Below, piece after piece: positions 24,299 through 37,400 of a stretch of DNA of 64,000 nucleotides. Below the pieces are notes generated by a model that worked only from the letters and a program-made list of their open reading frames with translations, ran no database searches and was not told where the DNA came from. Position 1 is the first letter of the stretch, and each line of letters opens with the position of its first letter. The DNA comes from Watersipora subatra (taxonomy: Eukaryota > Bryozoa > Gymnolaemata > Cheilostomatida > Watersiporidae): positions 21,469,243 through 21,533,242 of the forward strand of contig NC_088709.1 of the NCBI RefSeq assembly GCF_963576615.1, in the 5' to 3' direction. Position numbers and translations under genes: made by a program.

Positions 24299-26864
24299 AA
24301 TGCACTGCTTTGTTAACTTGTATTAAAGCCAGACAAATCTACAAATCCATAAAATAGAAATTGGCAATTATAAATCAACACTATCATTTTAACTCAGCAC
24401 ATGGCTACTTCCATAACACTGAATAAACATTGTTAGCAATTCTAGCATGCATTCCTGGCTTTGCCCTGTCTGTGGATTTCCCACTAGCAAGTGACTGCGA
24501 ACTACATACCATGCCAATATGTGGTGGTATCTCAGTGTTAATTTAGACATTAATTCTGTGCTAGTGCCAATAACACTAGAAAAGTAGAAAATTTATTGAA
24601 ATGATGTCATATGCCGATGGTAATAAACGGTAAAAAATCAATGAAACTCTAAGTTTGTGAACCATTCTTGCACATACGTAACAGACTGAATGGTGCAAAT
24701 AATTAAAATGAATGATTTGGTTAAATAGGTTGTATCAGTTGCATGTGGGAAGCAGACTGTCTATGATAGTTTATGGTGTATTATCCATTGTACTTCTTTC
24801 TGTCTTGAAGTCTAATTGTGTAGCTAACCTAATGTTACCATTTAAAAGTTAGTCACCAAAGTTTTTGCAAGTCAGAAACCTAGTTTACGTTTTGGGTGAG
24901 CCTTCATTCTATTGAGCTTCGCATTTCAATGTTGCCTTCGATGCTGTCACAATTTTGTTGGCCAATTATGAACAGTGTTAAATCAAATTGTTTGACGAAC
25001 AAAGCTCACAAAAATATTTACTCCAGCAAGACAATGATGCATTTATATCTAACATCACATTGCACAAGCAAATAACTTGGCTGCATTGTTTGGCGCTAAA
25101 TAATCAGAAGTGTCATATTTAACATTTAGTTTTTTAAACTAACTGGACTAGAATCCATAAATTATTTGTAGAAATATCAATATTTATGACTTCGTTTAGT
25201 GTCAAATATTAACGTACAGACAAGCACGCCTCCAACCGCCGCATTCGACATCTATATCTATATTTTGTTGATTTTAAGCCTTTTTATATCTAAGCAGCCT
25301 GAACTCGGCGCATTGCGTGTAGCATTATTATACCAGAAAATGGCATTGATTTTATGTTGTCATCTAGTTCTGCATGCTTAAAATATTTTCGGAGATCAAA
25401 AGATTTGTTCCTAGTATTGCAAACATGCTTTATTTGTGACAACTTTAAATGATTAGTAATATAATTGTAAAATTGAGACTGATCAGCGGCGTTTGCACAA
25501 ATTACGCACTAAGAAGAAAAGCAAGGTACGGGATACGAACGTATAGCTTGCGGTCTAGCTTTACGAGCGTAGTGCTAAGATTGCTAAAAGAACCTTTAGC
25601 GCAAACCAGTAACTGAGTTTATGAATTTATAAGCCCCGCCTATAATTAGTACGCCCAGATGGGAGGGGTAAACAACTTCACATACATGTACATGCTTGCG
25701 CTAGCTGGTACATGTATATGTAAATGCTGCTCGAAATAAAATTCGTATTATCTACATGTAAATAAGCATCTAAAGAACAGATACATATGTATCACTCTAC
25801 AAAAAACTATGTAGAACTGATAGTGATAAATAGTAAATGCTTTTATGCTTATTATGTTAATAATCTCTAAGTATTTGTTTACAGTTTTCACAGCTCAATG
25901 GTTCAAGAGTTTATGGTTCAATGGGGGTTCAATAAACTATTATTAACCACACAATCAGTTGAACTCCATCCCTAACTCTTATGAGCCAGTACAGTTATGG
26001 CACAGTTGAACTGATAAAATAGCTAGGTCAGCCTTTCAACCGCTACACATAAGATTATATTTAGGTGGAACCCAGACCTGAATGAATACCCGACTGAGCC
26101 CAAGTCTGACTGTCCACCCAAATACATCTACACGTGTCTGGTTTGTTGTACCTAGACTTGTTCAACTAGACTAGTAAATTATTCTGTTCAATAATTCAAT
26201 TGAGTCCGCACCAGATTGTCTATTCAGCTGAACTGAGGCCAGTCTGACTACCCAATGGAACCTATTTGATGACGACTCAGCTGAACTTAGGTCAGAACAC
26301 TAAACTGAATGTTCAACTCAATTATGTTTGACTCACAACCTTCTCTAGCCCTTGTACGAATCTAGGCCAGAGTAACTGTCCATAAATAGTGTTAAATGGT
26401 ACTTGATACATTTTGTTGCAATTGAAATAATACGAGGCAACGTGATCTCAGCATAGCTTTTGTTCTGTTTTAAAAATAAATTGGTAATGCATATAGTTGA
26501 CTTGTTATAAGATGTCCTTCATACATTTTTTTAGATCAACGACCTATAAAGTATGCAATGTGCTTGTAAAATATTTCATAGTTGAAATTCACTTGCTCAG
26601 GTGTGAACTGAGCGTAGAATGAAAAGTTATTTCATTGTTATTCAATTGTGTTGTTTTTTGCATTCTTGGCATAAGGTTATGTGTATGTGGTTAAAGCTTA
26701 TTTTGTGATTCTGCTATGTGCTCTAACATTGCGGTATACATAATGTACAGTGTGATTTGATTTAAGCCTTACATCAGCTCTTTTGTGCTTAGGATCATTT
26801 TTCTACAGAGATTTTCTCTGCAGTTAACAAAAATACTTGACTTATAGTTCCTTTTTTCTCATGT

Positions 26865-27180
26865 GAGAGCAGCGATGACCTAGTGGTCTAAAATGCCTTA
26901 CCTGCAAACAACAGGTCAAAGTTGAATTACTAAAAAAGCCACAGATGGTGACAAGAATGACATCCAACCTTGAACCGTTCTCTGCCACTAGGTATATCTT
27001 CAGTCGTTGGGGTTTTCTTGCCAATGGAGTCAGACATGTTCGATTAAAATCACAGAGTCATTGTTTGTGTAACAATTCTCTTAAAAACATGCACATAGCC
27101 TCTGCTTGCCTTAAGCTAAGCAGACATTATACTCGGTCTTTGCAGGATTGTTGCACTACCAACATACCTAATCTTACATG
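26865..27180 (+). repeat. tRNA-derived SINE copy (family 3)
   Basis: It starts with 'gcgatgacctagtggtctaa' and shares with 22940-23222 the strings 'aatgacatccaaccttg', 'tttgtgtaacaatt', 'cctctgcttgcc' and 'actcggtctttg'. Two copies of the same 280-315 bp unit support a mobile family. Confidence 0.7.
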
Positions 27181-27273
27181 AACCTAGTTGAATAACTGGT
27201 TGGATAACTATATTACTTGTGGTTATTAGACTTAATCAGAGTGAGTTATAACTGCAGGAACCCATCTATATAT

Positions 27274-27475
27274 ATAAATCTTGGTGTTTGTCTTTTTATT
27301 AAGTCCTGTGTCCAGTTACAGCGTTTAAAATGCTCGCAATGAAAAATCTGCATGGCCCTAGATTTGATCTCAGGACCTTCATATCTAGAGGTAACAAACT
27401 TAACCATTGAGCTACATCATTGAGCAAATAGTCGTTATGTTGGTTAAGATACCAACGCATAAAGCGCTTGCTTGG
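27274..27475 (-). repeat. tRNA-derived SINE copy (family 1)
   Basis: Reverse-strand head 'gtagctcaatggttaag' (A box) and 'ctgagatcaaatc' (B box), then 'gctgtaactggacacagg' and a tail 'caccaagatttatatata'. It is a complete-looking copy. Confidence 0.7.
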
Positions 27476-27960
27476 AATTAATAACTAGTACTTTGGCTGA
27501 TAAACGTAAGAATTAGTAAGCTGGTCCAAAACTTGAGTATTGTTTTAGTGAAGATTTTAGTAAAGATCTAGCATTTCAAGTAAGTTACTGAAAACTCATT
27601 AGGTAATTATTCTATTACTCATCCAACGCTGGTCATTCAGTTAGTCTTGCATTGCGTTGTGACATCACCTCTTGGATCAGTTTTGTGAAATATTTGAGAG
27701 CTAGCAAACCTTTTGGCCTTTATATGTTTCAGAGGACTTTTCACTGACACAACTTCAAATATTCTTTCCTGAACATCCACTAAAGAGTTATAAAAATAAG
27801 TGTGTTAACATGGTATGTTTTGGACAAGCTAGGAAAAAGACAATTAAACACCCATTGCCACAGATAAACAAAAACAGCTTCTGAATTGAAAAGTTTATCA
27901 TCTTTTACTTTATACTCAAATTTTCAAACTTGCATGATACAGGCTCCAAGTTACAAATTA

Positions 27961-27966
27961 TTTATT
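27961..27966 (-). promoter_or_regulatory. Candidate polyadenylation signal of the CUE/tail transcript
   Basis: AATAAA on the reverse strand, about 460 bases beyond the stop at 28423. An ATTAAA variant lies nearer, around 28091. Which one is used cannot be told. Confidence 0.3.
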
Positions 27967-28422
27967 TGAATAATTTAGTTTTAATAAAAAACAATAATTA
28001 ATCAATAATGTATATGACAACTAATTCATATTATTTTGTCCATAAATATTAAAAATTCTGAATAATTTCTAGCAAGATTAGAAAACAAAAATTTAATATA
28101 TCATGCAGATGTCCTCCTGGCTGCAGAGTATTTAAGCAACGCTAACAAAAAAGCATGTGTGCGGTATTAATGGACTCACACGCCATCTTCCATTTCTATG
28201 TAATATAAAGTCTATTAAATATAAAAGATTTCGTAATAGATTAAAATTCATTTTGCTTGGCAAAAGGAGCTAACTCCAAAGTTTGTCAAGGAGTACTTGC
28301 GCATACATGCATATAGTTCCACACAAGATACACAAACAAAATAAATCTCAACAAAGGGTAGCGCGATCTGCTCTTTTAGGTGTCTTGTTCTGAGCTTTGA
28401 CAATTCTAATATCATTTAAACA

Positions 28423-31400
28423 TCACACAGATGGTCTATCAGATTTTTCAGCATGATAGTCATCGGCGTGCATCGTCTTCCTTCGGTTTTGATACTTTTT
28501 AGACTTTTTGCTGCTATATCGTTTAGGTTTACCTCCGTAGTAAATCCGACCATCTGATGTCTCATACTTTCCACCGTATTTAGTCGCTTTTTGCTCTATC
28601 GCGGCTGAGACATTGTGCTCAGGAGTTTCCTCTTTCTGCCGAAGGCTTTGCTGAGGTAGAGCTGTTGTTTCAGGCGCATTGTGGGAAGGCCTAGCATCTA
28701 CCGCAGTAGGTTTCACATTGGCATAATGCGGTTGGTAATGAGATGTGGCGGCTCCATAGGGACGACTAGAGACGGGTTGGTAATAGGAGGCTCCCGAAGC
28801 ATATCCTGTGTTCTTCTGTCCTGAGCTAGATCCATAATCCTTCTGATAACTTGCATCGTTTGGGTAGCGGTTATAGGCTGAGGTCGTGGATCCACTATAT
28901 CTTCCATCTCCTCTATTGGGATAACTGGTAGTTCCTCCGGTATATTTGGGAGTTGCATACTCCTTTTTATTAGAAGCGTATTGACTGTGTTTAACATTTG
29001 GATTACCATAGTTGGGATTCCTATATCTCTCACTTTCGTAGTTAGGGTGTGATGAATAGGGCACCCCAGCCATGTCTCCATATGATGTTTTAGCACCTGA
29101 GTATTTTTTAAATCTAGACTTTGGTTTGCTGTTAACCGCACTACTAGCTGGGGAGATATATGGACTGGTGTAGGATGAGTATGTAGCTGGAGCATGCCGG
29201 CTTGAATCCTGGTCTACAGAATAAGGATTGCTGATATTACCATAAACGGTGCTACTGGTTGAATGACCAAGGTCGCCCGGATCATATCGAGATGTTTTAC
29301 TTCCTCCATACGACTTGTGACTTGATTTTTTAGAAGACGGATCATCTTCTATCACAAAGACATAAGTTCCTACAAAGTATGCAAATATTATTATTTGGCG
29401 TGAACCATTATTTTATTGTTGTATTTTAAAGTGTTTACAGAAAAGCATTGCCAAAAATGCTGCAGAACAAAATTGTTAAAGGAAAAGAACTACAAAGTTT
29501 TCAAGAGATCCTTAACACAGGCTTGATAAAGAGATGGTTTACCTGCTTGCCTAAAAAACAGCCATGAAGCAAAGGTTGTGTATCCGACATACCAAATGTT
29601 TGATGCAAAACAATACCAAATTTTACCTGCATGTCACCACATTCCCTTAATGCTGCAAAGTAGAAGTAGTGGGATGCTAGTTTTTAAATTTTTATTATAA
29701 AATGTAGAAGCTTTGATGCAATTCATTTATATTCCATTTAAAAGAATTTTTATAATACACTTATTAATTTTAAAAAATTGTCCGAGCATATTTTACAAAA
29801 TATATCTGCTAAATATTTAGCATACTTATCACTAAATACCGTTGACAGTATGCATAAAATATTCTCAGCAAATTTTATGCTATGAAAATATGTTATCTAG
29901 TTTTCACAGCATAAAATAAGATAAATTAATTATGATGCATGTAACTTTTACTTTTTTAAAGTTCGTGATAACAGTATTATTTTTTTCACAAGTTAGGCAA
30001 ACTACATTTTTTACTAAATTTCCATAGTATTAACATAAATTCAGTGTCATTTTTCATAACATGTATGTTTTAGCAGCAGTCATGACAAAATACATTTACT
30101 CATTTAAGCAATTCTTTAAAATGTTTTAAGTTGTATCCAAAAACGAAGTTAACAGTGTACTTAAATTTCTCTTAATATAAGTATCAATGACCAAAACAGC
30201 AGTGCTATTGTCTGCACAACTTTAGGTAATAATGTTTTTACAAAAGGGAAAACCTCATAAATTGCTAGCATTAATTCACCTGTTTCATAGTCCCACTTAG
30301 GTACACATCTCTGCTGCTTCACTCCTTCTGCCTCTTCACTCGCTACAGATTGAGCAGGGTGAGATAAATCCGCAGGCAAACTGCTGTTGACGTTTGGCGC
30401 GATTGCAAGCTTTTTTTCTAGTTTTTTCTTCTTGTTTAGCTCATTACCCTCTGTTAGATTTGATGTAGTTGCATTACCACTTATCGATTTGTTCGTACTC
30501 GCAGAGCTTTTATCTTGATGAGGTTGCCGATTATTCGAGCTGCTAGCAACGTGTGGCTGTTCTTGTTCAGTGCTCGACATGGTTCCACCATACTTGGAGC
30601 GCCTGAGAATTTCGCGTCGCTCCGCTCTGGTCAGTTGGTTTTGTTCGGCAGCTTCCGGTATAGCCTTATTTAATTTAGAAGCGTCTAACAATGGATCGTC
30701 AGCAGTTGGCCTTCCACCAAATGTAGCCTGCCGGTGCAGCTGTCGGATGTTTTGGTCATTGACATCAAATGACTTGTCTGCTGTCTTTATTGGTTTAGAA
30801 CTTTCCAGTGCTCTATTGACTTCCGGTTGTTTCAAAGTTGGCGAAACTGGAGAAACGATGGGACTAACGCCTGCTATATTCGCTGAGGCATTGGAGTTCG
30901 CTATACGACCTACATGGAGGAAACTGGGTTTATTCCCGTCATTATGAGAAAACCCTGAAAATGTTGCATTTCTCTGTAGCTCAGGACGATGGTGGTTACT
31001 TCTGTCAGTTTCTTTAGGTTGTTTTTCATCCTTAAACGACAGACCACCAAGCGTTTTTTGTGTACGCAACATGGGTTTTGGCTTGTGAAAGTTGTCATTA
31101 GGTGAGACTAGTTTGACCGTAGAGCTATCGGTAATGGAGCTGAGAGATTCTCGGGCAGACTCCGTGGTTCTGCCGCTTGAGTTATCAGATAGCTCTGAAT
31201 GTGGCTTTATTGTCAAACTTCGAGCCGGTTTACCAGCTAGCTTCTCGAGATTATTGCTTGTAAGAGACAACGAGATCACTGATGCATGTAGTCCATTTTC
31301 TGTAGCAGAAGGACGATTTTCTAAAGAAGCAGATGGATCCGAAGTTGATAAAACATCTAAACTAGAAAGTGGTTTGGTTGATAGAGAGAGCATTTGAGAT

Positions 31401-34400
31401 GAAGCATCAAGGGGCTCTGTTCTTGCAGGAGTATCATCTAATGAAGAGCGCGTGTTCACTTGTTCAGAAGTTACGTCTCCCGATGATGAAGATGGTGGTG
31501 GAGATGTTGCCTTCTCTGGAGCAATAGATAAATCTTCAAACGAAGAAGATGTTTTAACTAATGCAGCAGGTGTGAATTCCTGTGAGACAGGCACCTCTTC
31601 TTGGGTGGCCGATATAAGATCTGATGAAAAAGATGTTCGTGCAATAGTAGTTTCACTTTCTGTCTGACATGGAATCAGTTCCTGGGCAGGTTTTGCCAAT
31701 TCATCAACTTGTAAATTCTCTTCAGAGCTTTTATTGGCACCAGCTTCTAAACATCAGATAAAAATAATGTTGTTATTTTGAATGAATATGGCCTGGCAGA
31801 CTAGCTCATCACAACGATGACCGAATAAGGAAACAATGAACAAACATGGAAGAGCAAAATCATCAAAAATAGACCAAATATTTTTTCTGTGTCCATTTTT
31901 TATTTCTTTAGTTACTCTCTATGGCCCGAAATGCTACATTTTATCGAAGTATCGTGTTTTCTCGTTTTTTCTTTTGCAGATAATGCCAAGTAGTAAATGT
32001 CAACCAGATGAAAGCATGAGAACAGCTCAAAAAGTTCTTTGAGCGATAATGTTCATCGCTGACTTGCACGAGAAAGGCAACATATTAACGCTTGGGAGAC
32101 AAAATACCGGTAAATTTGTTTCTAGGAATCATAAAAACCATCTAATCATGAACAAACTTGTTGCGCAACTGAACTGTTTTTCGATAAAATAGAAAGATAT
32201 AGTTCACTTGATTGGATAATAAAAGTTTGGCCAAGATTAGATAAAGCGAAGCTTGCAACTAACATCATTATTTATAAATACCTTCGAGATTACTGTAATC
32301 AGGATTATTGTAATCACGGGACCCTAAACAGATGAAAGTGATAAGAAAAATGAGAAATGTTGTCAGTACAGACCAATAGTGCTACATTTAATGAACAGTC
32401 AGTAAATTAAAGAGTTGAGTTTAATTTGTACTATTTGAAGAACAAAAGAGTGAGTTTGGGATGATCTTCAAACGGATTAGGAGATTTACGTGAGTTTTAG
32501 TGTTTGTACAATGCGAAATACATATAACATGAACATTCCAAGAATGCATTATTATATTCCATTTACGTCTACTGTACCTTCAAGGTTTTCTGTAATCCTT
32601 TTTGTGTTGTCAACTTCAATGATATCCTGTGACGAGGTATTTCGTATTGGTTCGAAAGGTTGAGACAAACTGGATTCATCTCCTGTAGGCGTAAGGAGGC
32701 CATCGAATGACGCTGAACATTCATTGACCGGTGTTAGTAAGTCATCTTCTAATGTTAATGAGTGGCTGGCTTCCTCAACTAAGTCATTGGTGATAGGCCG
32801 GAGTTGTTTGGTGTCAATTGCTGGTAAGCTGCTGCCAGTAACAAGGGAGTCATCAGTAGACAAGTTGTTATTTGTGGCTTCATCAACTTCTGCATGTGAC
32901 TCAAGAAGATCGATGTTCTGCAGACTATCAGTTGTAGAGAGAGACTCGGAAGCAACCAAATCCGCTTTGCTTTTCTGTTTTCGTTTCTCTCGTCTCTTTC
33001 TTCTTGCCTCCTCTTGCTTCTCTGACGCTCGCTGTCAAAAGATGAACAACTGATCAACTTGAAAGGTTATTGGCTAATTGATTGATTTAGCAGCAATGTA
33101 GTCATGTTAGTCACAGCAGGTGCTGGCAGATAGATGTATGAACCAATACTCTCAGGAATGCAGTGAATTTAATATAAGCTTCAAGTTGGCCATTCGTCGA
33201 ATCATTGGTTTGAAATGATGAAGCTATTGGCTATAGCAAATAGTGAACTATCTTTTTGCTATAATGGAATAATATAGCTCCTTAAATGACAAAGAAAATC
33301 TAGTTTGTACAATTATTAAGTTTTGAAACAATAATAGTGTAGTGACACCTGAGTGCGTCAGCGCCCAAGAGCTTTGCTTGGTCGACCAGCAGATCATGCA
33401 GATCATGGCTGCGCCATATGGTCATGTGTTGCGACACCATCGCTGTATGGAAACTTAGTAATTCACAACTATTAATGTAGCTCTTTGCTATGAAAGGAAG
33501 GAATATAGTTCCTTGTTAAGAGTAGGAGTATTGCAGCTGTTTACCGTGAAAGAAATTAAACAGTTTTTCGCAATGGCAATAGTAATGTAGTTGTTGGTGG
33601 TGACAAAAAGGTAGAGCTGTCAAGGAGTAATACAGACCTTCGCTATGGTATGAAGTAACATACATTGTAGCTCATGGCTATGACAAGAAACAATGCAGTT
33701 TCTTGCTATGACCAAGAGTATAATAAATAGTTATGCAAATGTTTGATAGTTTGGCGAGTGAAAGCAATACCAACATCAAGGGTCGAGCTGATTTCCTAAA
33801 CCTTCGCACCAATTGCAGAACCTCATCGGATTTCATAAATGCCACAGTTGCTTATTTAATTCAACAAAGGAAAGCTATGATGTTTTAACTAATACTATAA
33901 ATAGCTTTTTCTGCTTTGCATCAGAAGATTTATTTATGTATATAAATAAAATTTATTTAAAGGTTGACTTGCAATAAAATTCACATTACAGTTATTTGGT
34001 ATCAAAAGATTCACCATGTCTTACTCTGTTGTGTTGTAGGTGCCAAATATGTGGAAATGTGATTACAAGCTCTTAAAAGCTCAAAAACGAAAAGCCGCCG
34101 TAGATTAGAATCTCTTTATTTCGATGACGTAGTCACGTAATTTGGTTATCGTCTTGTCACGTATGTACTCACGTGAATTGAAAGGCCAATACAAAGCTCA
34201 ATATAAAACTTATCGTAGTACTAGTTTATGACAAACATTTCGGGTTTTACCGAAGACCCCATATCAAATATAGATGCTCGCTACATTACAGTTTTGGTTC
34301 GGCGTTATTCAATCGTCAAGTCGTTCTCTGATCATGTGACCCAGTACTTCGCAACTAATTTTTGCAGCACTTTTCGATTATCACAAGTGACCAACAGGCT

Positions 34401-37400
34401 CGTCATTATTATCAGACAATGATATGTACTCCTTCAAGCTAAGGTTAAAAAGTTTAACGATTTTTTACGGTAAGTTATAAGATATCGGTGCTAAAAGTGA
34501 CAGCATTACAATGAAGATAAAACCGACGCGTAAGAACAGTAGACATAGTTTTATTGAATGCGTGAAGTATATTTGTGAAAATATTTCGACGAATAAGGTT
34601 GCAAGAAAGTGTAAACAGAAACCATTTCTCACAACTACATCACATTTGAGCCGTTTTGGAAAGGGAATCCAAACTCTGGCGGTCTCGTGTGGCTGCGATT
34701 TTCTGTTCGTTTTTGAGCTTTTAAGAGCTTGTAATCACCTTTCCACATATTTTGCACCTACAACACAACAGAGTAAGACATGGTGAACCTTTTCATATCA
34801 AATAACGGTAATGTGTATTTTGTTGCAAGTCAACCTTTAAAATAAATAAAATTTATTAAAAATAAATAAAATTTATTTTAAATAACTAAAATAAATTCAT
34901 TTATTTTATTGATATAAACAATATAGATATTATGAAATATTGTCCTTTTATTTTTATAATTTAAAATAAAAGGACAGACAGTTTTCTTACAATAATTATT
35001 ACCATACTTTTCGGACTATAAACCGCACCCCTATATAAGCTGCATCTGCTTTATTTTCAAAAAAACGATAATAAATTAATACATAGGCTGCATCTTTGTA
35101 TAGGCCACAGAACTCAGGACGGTGCTTTTTAACACCGCAGCGACTTTGCTGTTTAAACAGTGGTTAAACGTTGGTTAATTAACTGATGCTTTTTAACCTA
35201 GTGCCTAACGGAACAGTGCCGTTAGGCATTGTTTCGTTTTTTCTCTTACCGCTAGAGGAGCACTAACCAGAGATTCCGGTTAATTCGCCCTAGAGGTGAA
35301 AGAACAACCACAGAATAGCCGCACCCGTATATAAGCCGCATGGCTCAAATCATCAGAAAAAAGTAGCAGTAATCGTCCGAAAAGTACTGTAGACTAAATT
35401 TGTGAGGAGACAACTCCCACTAAGACACCATTTGATATAGGAGTTCCAAGGCATCCTAACTAAATGTTTATGTAATGTAAAAGTAGCAGAACTTGTTTCT
35501 TATGTCAAGGCGACGGTCTTATTATTTGAACAAGTAATGTTTTACCCAAAAAGGCCATTTCATGTGAAAGAGAGGAAGTACATCTTGTTCTACATTCTTA
35601 TAATGACCAGGCATCACTTTATTATCTTCTATTTTACTTTTCCCTTTTACATTCAAGTAGTAAACCAGATAAAATAGAATTCAGTTCAAGTGACCTCACA
35701 GGATGGGTGAGGGAAAGATGAAATTTAATTCTATAATTACTACCAGCCTTGATTATGGATAATACATGTAATGTACCATCTCATGCACTGCTAATATATA
35801 CCAATCATATGTGATTGTAGAAGGTTATTAATGGAGGTCTGTGGTCTTTACTATAATACGAGTCGAGCGTGTTAATTTGTCTGTTGAAAGCAACATTTGG
35901 TGGTTGAAAAAAGAAATTGCATCATGAGTGATTCGAACTCACAACCTTAAGTTAAGGTGAGCGCACACCTTCAATGTCAATTTAAATCAATTATTTTCAG
36001 ACAGTAATGTCTAAGCTGTAAGGAAAAAATTAGAAAACATTAAATATGTCTAACGTAAAGTGAAACAAAATATATGTTTACTATAATAAGAGCTGTGTTC
36101 GCCTGGCCTTTTGTCTGTCCAAAGCCTCGTTTAGAGGTTAGCATAAAATATTAACTTTAAAGAGATGACAACTCATGACATTCAGCTTCATAGACCGACA
36201 CTCTAACATCTGCACCAATCAATCACCTTCAGACATTTCAAAATGATTTTGCAGATAGTTATTCTCTGTGCTTTGTTGGCACACCTGATGATCTCTCACG
36301 ACTTACTTGACTGTCAGCGTACTAGTTTTTATATAAAGCATAATATAGTCTATAGTTTTGTACATAAAGCGTGGGCTCATTATAGTATCTAGTGAATCTA
36401 AATAAGTGAATCTGAACCAAAAAAATGAAAGTTGTTATTTAAGTTTTTGTATTGTCGATTGGCATTTCTTGTTCAATAGTGCACCACTATAACTGAGAGT
36501 GCTGTAGATCTGTCTCTACGGGCTGATTAGGTTACAGTAGATTTAGCGCACTAACCTTAGTACTAGCGTTTCAATGAATTCCTCATTGCATCACTTATAA
36601 CTACGACTATAGCTACGGCTCATTTCTATTAGAAATCAGCCGTAGCTATTTACAATAGATATAAGCCTATTATTGCAAACTAATATCACCGCGTGGGGGT
36701 ATAGCTCAGTGGTAGAGCAATCGGCTGCAGTCCGATAGGCCCTGGGTTCAACTCCCAGTGCCCCCTGTTTTTGAATGGTTTACCAAATAGTATTTGGCCG
36801 CCGTGGTTATTCCTTTTACGATATAATAAAGAGCTTGGCACGAATAAACTTGCAGGAAATTTATTTTAAACTGTTATTTATTATGTGCAACAGATGCAAT
36901 CCAGAATTTATGTTGATTGATAGATGTCTGTTCAGTTGAGCTTAACTTCTAGAAATCAAAGATCAAACAGTAGTTGGATGAGAATGACACAAGGATTTCT
37001 TATTACTGAGATCAGTGTTTCCTTTGGTGCTTTTAGTTAGATAGATTGTATCTGCATACGCCACTAAAAAGACTGCTATTCTTAGCAACATTTTGGTAAG
37101 ATCTAAGAAATGGTTTCTGTAGACAATTAGGTATTCATCCCTGTAGAATAAAGTTATTGAAAGACTATCTACTTTAAAGATACAGATACTGTTATTATTA
37201 TCGTTATTATTGTTGCTACGATTTCTTATTAGAATATGCAATGATCGTAAAACAATAGGATTGTTATAGGCACATAAAGCTAGCTACGGATTGGTGGAGT
37301 ACATATTCTTGCATAGAAATTTGAAAATGCTGTATAGGCCTACTACTCACTTTCGTGCAGCCAGTAATTTTCTTAAAGTATTGCAACATAAACAGTCTCA

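Larger units (their letters stand above)
24299..28422. other. Intergenic region upstream of the ECI2-like gene
   Basis: No exon was recognised on either strand. It contains the promoter side of the ECI2-like gene (right of 24298), SINE copies at 26865 and 27274, a tRNA-like fragment near 25510-25610 (reverse B box 'gttcgtatccc'), and an odd degenerate segment at about 26040-26340 rich in 'ctgaactgag'-like words. The 3' UTR of the next - strand gene occupies the right end. Confidence 0.5.

Noticed and set aside
28713-29195. 160-codon frame on the - strand within the last tail exon
   Set aside because: It is a shifted-frame shadow of the Tyr/Ser-rich exon 28423-29369, whose own frame joins correctly to exon 30280.
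30161-30279. Apparent C-terminal membrane-spanning stretch of the big Ser/Thr-rich frame
   Set aside because: It lies beyond a good GTGAAT donor at 30279. Splicing there to 29369 continues the frame, so the hydrophobic run is intron translation.
30570-31667. Three + strand frames of 71-125 codons
   Set aside because: These are antisense shadows of the 1.47-kb Ser/Thr-rich exon on the other strand and show no family match.
34511-34786. 91-codon frame in the TTAA element as a transposase
   Set aside because: It runs into the right TIR, and the second copy keeps only its first half. No catalytic motif is recognisable, so it is treated as a relic or chance.
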